64,000 nucleotides of DNA from contig CM020501.1 in NCBI GenBank assembly GCA_009823395.1, positions 11,975,361-12,039,360 on the forward strand. The letters are read 5' to 3'. Under the pieces are notes generated by a model. That model was not told where the DNA came from. It did not search any database and saw nothing but the letters and a program-made list of their open reading frames with translations. The translations under genes and the position numbers were made by a program. Shown piece by piece: positions 51,123 through 61,908 of this stretch (position 1 is its first letter; each line of letters begins with the position of its first letter). Origin of the DNA: Thamnaconus septentrionalis. Lineage: Eukaryota; Chordata; Actinopteri; Tetraodontiformes; Monacanthidae.

Positions 51123-52375
51123 GGTTTAAGAGTTTTTATATGTATATGTGGAAAATCTGGCTACATAGTTCCGGGTTACTCGCTCCTCGATTGCTTTTTT
51201 TAAGCACCTACCCAAACAAAAGCAGGTAAATGCACCATTTTTGCGCGCAGCCAAACAGCCAGCCGCTATCGTCCATGGTCGTTTCTTATCGGCTCGTCCC
51301 GTAACTTTGGAAATAAAAAAAGAAAAATCCTGAATGAACACAAATCAAGTTGCGTGGTTCTCCGGGGCTCCTTCACTTACTCTCGGCAGCGCCGAGTGGC
51401 CACGCAGCCAGCAGCCCACCCACTGTGCGCACTGCGTGCGCCTCCTGGCAAGCGTCACATCCCACGCTGATCGGCTCCATCTGTGGCTCTGATTGAATTA
51501 GGCCGCGAGATTAAGACCTACCGGACTGACAGGTGGCACACGAGCCTCATGTTTGAACTCCAAACTGCCAGGTGGGTCGCGGGAAAGCGGTTTCAACACC
51601 GGTCCAAGTGTGGGAAGACAGCGGCGCTTCTGGAATGGTGACAGCGGGGACGATTCCGACGTAGTCTGTGCTAGAAATCCAATAAATAGACGCTTGATTG
51701 TGCTCAGGTTTGGCGCAGTTCAGTCCATGTCGAAGTAGCTCCATCTAGCGGCAAGACGATAGAAAAAGCACCTTTCAAAACGCACAACGGGCCTGATGGT
51801 GATTTTTCGACAAAGGCAAATTATTCCGCCATAAAGGTCTTCACAATATTTTTTTTTTACATTAAATAATAATTATAATAATCTCGTTTAAGAAAATTCT
51901 GCACCGATACATCCTCTAGTATTTTGAATTTCCAGACTTTTACGCCTGAATACATATATTATTTTCCTATAAAGTTTTGTGTATAAATAGTCGTACAAGG
52001 CCGTTCATGTCCTAGATGAGAAAATATAAGATCTGAAACATATGTTTAGGATATTTTTTTAAATTTAAAAATATAGACTGAAGAAAATATAAATAAAAAC
52101 ATAATATGTTAATTTCTGAGGATAATCATTTTTAGGATTTGAATGCATACAGCCTCACTATTTTGGAAGTGTAAGGTGACAAAGGTCAGATTCATCCCCA
52201 CAGTCATCGTGTTACCAAAGTGAAGCTACTGGTCCAGCAGGAATTGAGACTCACCAGCACGCTGCGTCACCAGGTAACAGGTATAAGTAACCTGGGCTGG
52301 AAACAAACAACAGAGCGACTCAGCTGCCTGCCAGGGCCATTTAGTTGAGCGCCTCCACACACTCTAAGATCAAAA
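51123..52375. promoter_or_regulatory. Shared divergent upstream region of dchs2 and the TIR gene
   Basis: The start codons of dchs2 (minus) and the TIR gene (plus) are 1.25 kb apart, head to head. The dchs2 side (to about 51740) is GC- and CpG-rich like a CpG-island promoter. The middle (51780-52150) is strongly AT-rich. The TIR side is ordinary. No TATA box could be placed with confidence. Confidence 0.5.
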
Positions 52376-53915
52376 ATGCCGACTCACATCATGCTCTCCT
52401 ACCAGTGGGACGACCAGGCTCTGGTGAAGAAGGTTCACGATCGCCTCAGGGACCAGGGCCTCCCAGTGTGGATGGACATCGAAGGCGGGGTGACTGGGAA
52501 CATCAACGACTCGTAAGCAGCCGCCTGACGCTCTATCAACAAGAAAAGAACGAAGAGGAGAGGAGAGGAGAGTCATGACAGTCTGTGTGTTTCACTGTGT
52601 GTTCAGGATGGCTGCGGGCGTGGAGGAGGCCGCCGTCGTCTGTCCGTTCATGACTCCGGCTTACCAGGCGTCACGCAGCTGCAAGAAAGAGCTGAGCTAC
52701 GCTGACGCCAGGGAGGTCGCCATCGTGCCCGTCATGCTGGCTGACGGCTGGGAGGCCAGCGAGTGGCTGGGACTGATCACCGCCGGCCTGCTGTGGGTGG
52801 ACTTCAGGTGAGCCGGGGCCCTGGGGGACGACTCAACTGCTGCGACATGGCAAGAAAAGAAAGTGTTTCTTTAAATCTGTAAAACGGCTTTTTTAGAGGC
52901 GCAGGAGAGGATGAGGAGCACTTTGAGATGTGCGTCAGCTCCCTGGTGGAGGAGATCATGTTTAGTGGCGGCCCACTCCTGGCAGCTGAGGAGGCAGCAA
53001 CAGACTCGACTGGTCGGGCCGGACACCTCAAATCCATCCTGGGGAAGAAACCCGGTCGCGGGTTTTGTCACAAAGTCACAAAGCTGTACATGTGTGACTC
53101 AGGTACATGTTAGAACAAATGCAAAATAACAGTCATGATGATGACAAGAACATGATGGATACACTATTATCATCAGCTTGCCGATTGTCAAGAAGTGGCT
53201 TCAGAGGGCTGGGAATGTTCTGGCTAAAGTGACTTAGCTTTCTCTCCTTTCTGAAAAGTAGAACATGCTTAAGTAAAGTAAGCAAGTAAAGGCTGGACAG
53301 AATAGAGACACGGATTACTATTAAAAAGTGAGTTTTGCTTGAAACCAAACCTTTAAAAACATCTGTTGTTTTTGTTAAATAAAGATGGGCTGCTGAGTGA
53401 CCGTGGTGGCCCAAACACAAACACAGTGGAGCTCAACGAGACCATAGGAGACCATTGTTACTGGAAGGAGATCAAGGGTAACGGCTGTAAATACTACAGG
53501 AACCTGGTGACCAACAGATACCTGGGTATGGACAGAAACTCACCAAACAAAAGCATGTTTATGAAAATGTGGTCTTTATTAAAAAGAAGCAAAAAACAAA
53601 CATGTCGGAAGGGTGTTGTTTGTATTTTTTTTTTTTTTTTTTTACCGGGCAAACATAATTTAATTTGACTTAAATCAACTGAATTTTTTGTCCTTTCCTC
53701 TCGCAGGGATCGACTCTATCGGGACGAAGGTCTACTCAGCGATCGGCCCGTCTGTGTGTGAGGAGTGGCAGCTTCTGGTGGATCAGATGGACCAGAGCCA
53801 CCAGAGAGCCGTCGTCATCAAGAACAAACACTCCGGGAGCTTCCTGGCAGTCCGAGGTGGCCGTTTCGTCGGGGCAGCATCGTACAATGAAGACTGCAAA
53901 TGGATTTTAGTCTAA
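52376..53915 (+). CDS. TIR domain plus C-terminal beta-trefoil-like protein, five exons
   Basis: Exons 52376-52512, 52607-52807, 52897-53102, 53385-53525 and 53707-53915. All are GT-AG with matching phases (2,2,1,1), giving 297 aa. Residues 1 to about 135 form a TIR domain: strand A HIMLSYQW, WMDIEGG at the B strand and BB loop, then VVCPFMTPAYQ, SCKKELSYAD and IVPVML. Glu74 in SCKKEL sits where TIR NAD-hydrolases carry their catalytic glutamate. From about residue 160, three lobes each end in a Trp motif (CYWKEI, EEWQLL, CKWILV), with fascin-like wording such as TNRYLGID and IKNKHSGSFLAV. This fits a beta-trefoil. No signal peptide, TM segment, LRR or death domain is seen, so it is probably cytosolic and neither a Toll-like receptor nor a MyD88-type adaptor. 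I recognise the architecture but no named gene; function is unknown. AATAAA follows the stop by 5 nt. Confidence 0.88.
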
Positions 53916-53919
53916 ACCA

Positions 53920-53925
53920 AATAAA
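53920..53925 (+). terminator. Poly(A) signal of the TIR gene
   Basis: AATAAA begins 5 nt after the stop codon, giving a very short 3'UTR. Confidence 0.65.
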
Positions 53926-53946
53926 CAGCTAAAAAAATGTGGCCTC

Positions 53947-53952
53947 TTTAAT
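53947..53952 (-). terminator. Candidate poly(A) signal of plrg1
   Basis: Minus-strand ATTAAA about 125 nt beyond the plrg1 stop. Cleavage downstream of it would fall close to or inside the TIR gene's last exon. Confidence 0.4.
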
Positions 53953-54075
53953 CAAAAACAAAACAGATATAAAGAAGTTTTCCAAATTAAAGGCCGTTAT
54001 CTACATCAAGGGAAGCGACAGAAACGAAACAGTAACTGTGACAGCGTGGGACGAAAAAAAACAACAACCCAGAAA

Positions 54076-55357
54076 TTAAAATTTCTTTCTTTTGAGAATC
54101 TCTGGCTTCCAGTTGACTGGGTGGCTTTCCTCCGTCTGCAAGAACAAATAAAACATTGTTGTTGAGGCGCTGCCTGGAACACTGGGACAGCGCAAACACT
54201 GTCAATCTGTGCGGTGAAACTTACAGCAGTGGTGTCCTCTCTGTACACTTTAATGGTCTTGTCGGCCTCGGCTGTGATCAGTTTGGTCTGACTGATGTCG
54301 AACATGCAGGCGAAGATGCCCGACTCGCTGTCCAGAGATCCGGGCTGCACGGCTGCATGGATGCGCTGGAAGTTGTAGCCGGTCCTCCAGTCCCACATGT
54401 GGATGGTTCCGTTGTCGGCTGCGGAGAGAGCCAACCGCAGTGCAGTGTGTTGAGTGTCCCTGATCCTTCGTTATCACCACTTGTATCACAGCCATGACTG
54501 ACTAATGCTTATCAACGTCGTCCGATTCATTACCTCCAGACACCAAAACGCCATCGGTGTTCACAGCCAGAGTGTTGATGATGGCGTTGTGACCCGACAG
54601 GTTCTGGGTGAATTTGCCATCCGGGAACATCCACTGCTTGATGTTGTCAGCAGAACCAGAAGCAAACGTGTATCTGAGACACAAAACACAAGAGAGGGTG
54701 TTTCAATGTGAACGTAGTCTCACCTCTGTTCTGTTGATCAAAAGAGCAGCGCGAGCGACCTCTCCTGACTAAAAGGTTTCCCACGTGATCGCGTTGCCAG
54801 GTGTGTTCTGGAATCAACCCCCCTCGTGATGTCACAAAGGGAATTGCCACCAGAACTTTAGAGCCAGTGTTTGCGCAGGAAGCTATAAGCAGGTAGGTAC
54901 AATATGACCCTCTCATTATGACCTTTTCGTGTGACCCTAACCTACAAACCTACAAAACACAATAAACAGGAGAGTTTACTGACATTTCTGAAGTTTCATC
55001 ATAACAATGCATCATATTTTAAAAAAATAATACCAATGCCAATTTCTCACAGATGTCAAAGTGTGAGACTGTATTTTATTTTAAGTCTTCAAAATAGGAA
55101 ATATGACAATGTGTGTGCAAACCAGTGGGTGCAGGAACTGACTGATGTGCTCAGAGAATGGAGGTCACTCACTGTTTGGGGTGCAGTGCAATCGTTCGCA
55201 CGGATTTCTTGTGGTTTGTCAGAGTTACTCTGGTTTTCCCCGCGACCAAATCCCACAGCCTGATGGTTGAATCGTGACTTCCTGCAAAAAGTCAAACAGG
55301 TGCAACTTCATGTTCACGAGCGGCCGAACAGCAACATGACTTGACAACATGGATTAT

Positions 55358-55391
<34 letters not shown>

Positions 55392-58300
55392 TTTACCTGT
55401 GATGACTTGAGGTTCGGCAGCCTGACATCTGACTGTGGCCACAGTGTTGGTGTGGCCACTTAGCGTGTGCACGTTAGCTTTGGTTCTAATGTCCCACACC
55501 TGCATTGAGAGAAGCAGCCAAATCTGATTGATCAACAATCCAATCACAGCTCTCCAATTTCTGAGTGTTTTTGATTTGAATATTAAAGAGAGCAACACAA
55601 TAGAAACTGCGTAAATTGTGCCGCGACTCCCAAAGCTAAACATAAGAAGGGTAAACATGACATGAGGAATAAAAATAAATTCTGTTTCAAACTCCAGAGA
55701 AGTGCAGCGTCACTTACCCTCGCTGTGGCATCTCTGCTGCATGTCACCAGCAAGTCAAGAGTTGGATGAAGGTCCAAATCATAGGCTGCACTCAGGTGTC
55801 CGTGGTAGTGCCTGATGACCTGATCAACACATCCACAAGTTCAGGAACAAAAAGAATCAGTGCAGCACAACAATTGTGACATTTTGCATTTCAAACAACC
55901 GACAATTTTTAATTTCTCAAGTAAAAAAAAAGAAAAAAGAAAGAAGGTGGCTGATTTTGTGACACTTCAGACTGCCAGCCAAAATCCGATTTTTAGCCCA
56001 TCCAGATTGAAACCGGATGGCTCGTTAGTAGTCTGAACATTCACAAATTACATGAAATCTGATTTTTGCAAAACGGATTGAAACCACCTTTGGGAGGTAG
56101 TTTCAAATTGCATTTGGACAGATGAGTCCTGGACAGAGGAGGAAACTCATTGCCTCCTCAGTCTGTGGGGAGATAGCTCCATTCAAGCCAAGCTCCAGGG
56201 CATGTATCGCAACAAGTGCCGCTGTCGCAATTACATGCCGTCACACACTACATGCTACGCTGGACGACGCCTCCGCTCCGACGTCGTTACTACAGCAACC
56301 TGTCAGAAGGGTCAATGATGTGGCCCAGTCTGAACAGAGCCAGATCCCATTTGGACACTTGCTAAAAACAGCGTGGACAGTCAGCCCTAAAAACCGGATT
56401 TGAGAAGGAATTTGATTGGAATCAGATTCACCTACAGTCTGAACGCAGCCATGATAATGAAAATGAAAATGAAAATGGCAAAAAACACAATGTTACCGTG
56501 TTAATCACATGACTAGGACACTGTCTAGCAACTCCAATAATGTGATAATTGCACAATGGGGCCTGTGGTGAGTCCCGCCCTGGTGGATGAACTCGTTCTT
56601 GAAGTCGCATCGTACCTTGTTGTACTCCAGATCCCAACACTTGACCTGCTTGTCTTCTCCACATGAGAACAGGTAAGGGCTGCGAGTGCTGACGGCCACG
56701 CCGCGCACAGTGCTGATGTGTCCCGTCAGGGACAGTTTCAGCTTCCCACTGAACAGGTCCCAGATCTGTCGAGGTGGGTAAATTATTTTTCAGTAAAATG
56801 CGTCAACTTTTTTAATATTAGGATGCTGAAGAGGGTTCCAGAGATCTTGGAGAGGATTTGAACATCCGTTCTTAATATTTGTATCAATACATTACAACAA
56901 TGAACATTTTGAACATGTTTATACCTGCACCAAAAACAGAGGTGAATGTCGCCTAAACTCACCTTAATGGTTCTGTCAGCAGATCCTGTGACAAACCACT
57001 GATTGCCAGGCTCCACAGCGATGGACCTCACCCAGCCGAGGTGACCGCTGATGACCTGTCACAGGAAACACAATACTGTTAGAAACAGGATCAGGCCCCA
57101 GTTTGCTTTCATTTTGCTGAACATCTTAGTAAAAAAAGACCCCAGAAACTAAAACAGAGGCTGGATGGTTAAGACCAACTTGGACTCACCCGGGACAGTT
57201 TCCACGGTGCGTGCCACTGGGGTTTGGGCATGGTCGGTGCTTTCCTCATCAGCGAGGAGTTTCTAGTGCCACCTCCTTCCATGAGTGACTGAAATGAACA
57301 CGTCCCTCATTAGCTTTGCACTGCGTTAGGAACGATAAGAGCCGGGCTGAACGAGACGTCTGGTTTGAGTGTAAAACCAAACAAAACAGGGTGACCTACG
57401 AGAGCACTGGACTGAGGATGGGACCTCTCTCCTCCTCCGGCATGTCGGTGGATCTCAGCCACACTGGCTGCCGTGCGGCTCGCTTCTTGCCTAAACGTCA
57501 ACAAGCATGGGTCAAACTCAGAATCCTTAGAATATCGACTACCAATTACTTTTGAAAATGTTTACCTGGCTTGAGAAGGTAACAAGGCCAGGGCCATGGA
57601 GTGGACTCCTGCCTCGCTGGGATTCCTGTGCACCTTTGTATCAGCAGTCAATGCTAAGCCTAGACCAGACATTAAAACAAAATCAAATAAATACTGACTA
57701 TACTAGCTAATAGAAAAGAATGAGGTCAAAGCAAAGTTGGAGGTAAAGAGAAAAGGTAAAAGAGGACAGAAAAATAAGTAGACAAAAAGTAAAGGAGAGA
57801 AGGGGGCGACACATAATTAAGGGCAAAAAAGTGAACACAGAGGAGGAAAAACAAGAAAAAAAAGACAAGAGAAGATGACTGTGATGCCAGCGGCCGACTA
57901 TTAAGAAAACTTACCAGGACCAGAAGGATAAGCATGAGTTCCTGTGATGAGATAATCTGGATCCTCTCCTGGAAGATCAAAGTGGGGACACAGACTTCGT
58001 CAACATGTTATTGATAAATATATACACAGCCCGAAGTGCTGAAAGTTAACATTAAAACAAACAAAAAACATAATGCCATGATCCTCAGGAGAGTAGTTGA
58101 ATCCTGACCTGGCTGTGTGTAGCCCTGCATGCTGCCAGGGTGCTGAGGGACTCGGTCCTTCAGGACGGGCATGTGCAAAACCGCACCGTAGTCCGCCTTC
58201 AGCTTCACACCCATCTTCAGCTTGGAGCTGCAAACACAACAGATCTCTTTAGCCTTTTCGAACACTCGCTCTTGCTCATGTGTTTGAGAGACAATATGGT

Positions 58301-59121
58301 GGGATTATTTTACAAGAAAATAAAAGGCGTTTTACTGGGAATGATCAATCTGGACAAAGCCTTTTAATAGGAAATGTTGAGTATTTTATTGTGCTAAAAC
58401 TGACGATTACAAATTCACCACGTTAAAGAAATATTTTACAGTTACACCAATAAATCAATTTTTAAAAATCGTTAATGGCAAGCGTTTTTCTTCTTGTGTT
58501 AACACTACTCACTCGATCTATATGATATGTGCTAAGAAACCATTAAGCTGCGACAGTGAGAGAAACAATTCTCTTAATAATGTTTAAATATCAAAATAAA
58601 CACATTTTCTGGCTTCCTTACTTTCTAATTTGTAATTAGTTTGCCAGAACTTCTAATTCAGCGTAACGTTACTTAGTAACTTCAAAACAGAAGGAGATAG
58701 TATTACTTCGGACAAATAACCCGCTAAAAACTAGGGACATTATAAAAACTTCAGATGAATATCAACCAGTGCACAACTCTAACTATGACTTATTTTACAA
58801 GCAGAATTACCTTTCGTCGTCCTGACTGATGGGCTTAGCATGGTCGGACACAAACATATCATGCGTCCTTTTGAGAGATCTGAAGACCAGAGTGTGGACT
58901 GAATGCTTCTGCACGTCCTGTGGAAACGAAAACAGTTCACGTGACGTTAAAACGGCAAATCGACCGCCGTTGTTTGAATTAATTACATTTCGAATCGATT
59001 ACCAGAAACAAGCGGACACAGTGAATAGACGGGCCCGCCGAGGTTTACGTTCGCTAACGCCGGTGCGAAAACCCGCGAGAAAGCTGCTGAATCGTTTCAA
59101 AGGTTGGCTTACCTCAGTCAT
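54076..59121 (-). CDS. plrg1: Pleiotropic regulator 1 (Prp19/CDC5L complex WD40 protein), 15 coding exons
   Basis: Exons in transcript order: 59121-59113, 58917-58811, 58227-58109, 57968-57915, 57659-57566, 57490-57400, 57288-57190, 57055-56963, 56765-56616, 55819-55718, 55499-55397, 55281-55173, 54673-54534, 54418-54225, 54135-54076. Phases agree throughout and give 507 aa (human 514). PLRG1 is a nuclear core component of the Prp19/CDC5L complex, needed for spliceosome activation. The N-terminal half follows human PLRG1 ([36 protein letters not shown]). The C-terminal half holds seven WD repeats ([60 protein letters not shown]). The last exon is [17 protein letters not shown]. The first coding exon contributes only Met-Thr-Glu. 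The 3' end is convergent with the TIR gene. Confidence 0.96.
55361..55393. repeat. (GT)n microsatellite beside a plrg1 splice donor
   Basis: In transcript sense this is a CA repeat starting 4 nt inside the intron after exon 11 (donor CAG|GTAAACACAC). Confidence 0.95.
55949..56450. mobile_element. Degenerate DNA transposon in plrg1 intron 9
   Basis: The ends share an inverted GGCTG...TTCAGACTG word (55949-55974, and the reverse complement of 56435-56450). Inside are repeated words typical of a common fish element (AGTCTGAACA, AAATCCGATTTTT, CAGATCCCATTTGG). It also holds a fragment of a Myb/SANT-like ORF at 56121-56240. Family assignment (Harbinger-like or hAT-like) is not certain. Confidence 0.55.
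56121..56240 (+). pseudogene. Myb/SANT-like DNA-binding domain fragment in transposon
   Basis: The frame starting at 56121 reads [20 protein letters not shown] then [12 protein letters not shown]. This fits the Myb/SANT-like domain (W-T-x-E-E...LL...W...IQ..L....RN) encoded by some fish DNA transposons and by the MSANTD gene family. It then runs into sequence without domain similarity. No transposase is seen, so it is a dead fragment. Confidence 0.5.
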
Positions 59122-59221
59122 TGTGATTTTAAATGCGTTAATAAACCCGCACAATCGAAGAATGTTATAATTTCACAAAATAAAACTTGATCGCACTCTA
59201 AACTGTAATTCAATCGCCGCT

Positions 59222-59285
59222 ACATGGCCACCACGCAAGTCGATAACAACAAGACCCGGAAGTGAAACGGTATTAGCGGAAGTTT
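59222..59285 (-). promoter_or_regulatory. plrg1: plrg1 proximal promoter with ETS-type motifs
   Basis: CCCGGAAGTG (59255-59264) and GCGGAAGTTT (59276-59285) are ETS/GABP-like words 135-165 bp upstream of the plrg1 start codon. A CATGGCCAC word resembling a YY1 site is at 59223-59231. This composition is typical of housekeeping promoters. Confidence 0.4.
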
Positions 59286-59297
59286 GGTCTTTCTCAG

Positions 59298-59312
59298 CAC
59301 CCTCTAGTGGCT
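59298..59312 (-). promoter_or_regulatory. CTCF-like motif (minus orientation) upstream of plrg1
   Basis: On the minus strand, CCACTAGAGGGTGC matches 13 of 14 positions of CCASYAGRKGGCRS. It points left, towards the plus-oriented motifs near sfrp2. Confidence 0.4.
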
Positions 59313-60162
59313 AGGAAGTGCAAATCAATGTGAAGCAGTCACCGAATAAATCAAAATTAGGTACCAACACGACCTCACTGCTCCGAGGTTGGACTTGCGC
59401 TTGTCGTGCAGACCTTGTTAGGGACCGAGCAGAAGCAAGACTGGCATTAGATTTTGTAACTGGAACTACTGTTACCTGTCTATGTGCTCTCTTACCAGTC
59501 TGGCCATTCTTTCTCAACTTTATATGTACTCTCCTCTTAACACTGACTATCCATCAGGCACTTAATTTTGTCCTCAAAAATTTTACCCAATATGTATTTA
59601 TGTGTTTATGTGTATTTTACCCAAACGATGTCCTCTAATTTTTGTGAGATTTTGTTCTTGTATTTTATTTATTTATCCAGCCATCCATTTTCTATACCCG
59701 CTTCTTCTGCACTCTTTGGAATGGGAGGGTAGTATTATTCCAGGGCCACTTTTATCCATAGATAGAATGCATAAATCTAAATTAGGACAGGCATTGATAC
59801 AAAATGGAATTAAATGATGGGCCAAACACTAATTCCCTGCCCATTGATAATCACGTTCATTGTTTCATGCAGTTCTCGCTTTACCAAACCCTGCACCTAC
59901 TCTTTTTGGTCAATGTTTGATATTGTTGCAAAACTTCCTTTATGACAGATGTCATGTTTCATGATGTTTAAATACAGACAGACCATATTTCATAAAGAAA
60001 AGATGTTTATTTTGTGCTTCCTGAACAAAGAGAAGGAACATGGCTATGTCAGCGCCCTTTTGAGTCAGATCAGTCGAGAGTGCAACTGTGTGAAGAAGTC
60101 AGGATCATTTCATCCTAAAGTCACCTTACGGTGTCCACAACTAGACCACAAGCATCCACTTT
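59313..60162. other. Short intergenic region between plrg1 and fgg
   Basis: Less than 1 kb. It holds a fragment of the CCATCCATTTTC repeat (59678-59715) and the fgg 3'UTR. No trace of fgb or fga exons is seen. Confidence 0.65.
60006..60011 (-). terminator. fgg: Candidate poly(A) signal of fgg
   Basis: Minus-strand AATAAA about 150 nt beyond the fgg stop codon. Confidence 0.6.
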
Positions 60163-61875
60163 TTAAGCGTCTCCAAGTCCACCAAACTGTTTGGTTCCAG
60201 ACTGCTGCCCACCGGTTGCCAGGCGGCTGAGGGGGATGAGCTTCATGGTGGTCTCCTTTAGCGAGTACCAGCGGTCGTGCCACGTGACCCAAATAATGCC
60301 GTTGTCAAAGCCAAATTCACCTGCGTCCTTTGCACTGTACCTGCCACCTAAATGGATGGGAACGCAGAGAATTAAAAGTGAGCATTATATGATATTTTAA
60401 TGTATGATAGTATAACACGTACTGAGCTGTGAAGCGCAAGAAGCCTTGCAGTCTTACCTTGGTAGTATTTGCCATTCAAATGTGCGGCGTGGCACCGGTT
60501 CATCCACCAGCCGGAGCCGTCCTGCAGGGCACAGTTCCCGTCGAATGCGTCGTTATCGTTGTCGAAGGTGCTGAACTTTATGCCGTTGTGGGACGTGTAA
60601 AACTTGTCGCTGGGGTCGTCACCAAAGTCAAAGCCGGCAAAGGCATCGCCGGCGTTACCGCCAAAGTAGAAGCCGTACATCAGGCGGTAACCGTCGGCCT
60701 CAGATCCCATCCTGAACATGGTGTAGTCGGCATACCTGGTGAAAGGATTCATGTGTGGTGAGATTTTCTTCTGTTCCAAAGGGTCATATTTGCCAACTCA
60801 GACAATTTGTTCCCCTCTTGCATAACTTGTTATCTCCCGTCTCTGTGTGTAGGAGCATATGTACCGCTTATTGCCCTCCCAGTCGACCAGCTCTATCCTC
60901 AGCACTAAGGGGATGGTAGTAGTGGTCGTTAGGTGATAGATTTTCTCGTTGCCCAGCCAGAACTCTGTGGAGTCGTCTGGTGAGAGATAACCAAAGCCCT
61001 CCCTGTATTGGATCCAGTCCTTGTGGAAGTCCACGCTTCCGTCACGTCTCTGCGTGCAAAACAAACAACGGTGTGAGACTGCTTCAGGCTCATCGTTTTT
61101 ATTAAGTGTGATATGGAAACAGCTAACAGGCTAACCCTTTGGATGACTGTGAAACCACGGCGGGAGCTGTCAATCTCGCAGTAGACAAGGAACTGCTGAG
61201 GGGCCGTAGCTGGCTTCACATAGTAAAGACCACTGGTAGTGGCGCCTTTGTTGGCCACGTCCTGGCAGTCTGACAAAGAGAGAAGAACGGTGAGAGTTAA
61301 ATGAAACTGAAGCTTCACCTTTCAACGTAAAAAAATTGCCAGGTCAGCCCAGATCCAAAACATGTTTACTTTGCAGCGAATCGATTTTTGTCAAACCAAA
61401 TACTGAACAAGGACAAATGTTCAGATGGTGCAGGGTTGAAAAACCTCTTGCGCAATACAAACAGCCTGAGCTTTAGTCATTTATTCATTATCATCTTTTT
61501 TCTACCTGTTCCCGTGATGGTCTGGATCTCGACGGTGTCTTTGCACGGTGCGCTGCACTTCTGCTGCAGCTGCTGGGAGAGTGTTTTCAGGTCTGTCATC
61601 CTCCTCTCGTTGGATACGAGCAAACTTTGGAGATCGCTGAGTTGGAGGAAGGAAAATGAGCGGCATGAGATGCTTTACGTTCTTTCACAGTGTTGAGTGC
61701 TGGGCATTTAAAGGAGCTGGTGAAAAAAATACATTTTCTAATTTGTGGCATCAGGCGTCTATGAGGAAAAAGTGGGCGGCAAATGTTGCCTCGCTCGGCA
61801 TTCAGCCAAAACTGTGTGGGTGTATGTACTCATCTGGAGATGTGGGCGGCAGGTCAGGCAACAAAAGCATGATGC

Positions 61876-61908
<33 letters not shown>

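Noticed and set aside
51726..51741. CTCF-like word CCATCTAGCGGC near the dchs2 promoter, and CCACTAGTGGCAG at 63962
   Set aside because: Each departs from the core consensus by an insertion or deletion, so they were not counted as sites.
52376..53915. Toll-like receptor, MyD88/TIRAP-type adaptor or SARM1
   Set aside because: No LRR, transmembrane, death, SAM or ARM domain; the gene has a different five-exon structure and a C-terminal trefoil.
61868..61906. Processed pseudogene or retroelement tail
   Set aside because: The A-run has no recognisable upstream gene-like or LINE sequence; kept only as a simple repeat.
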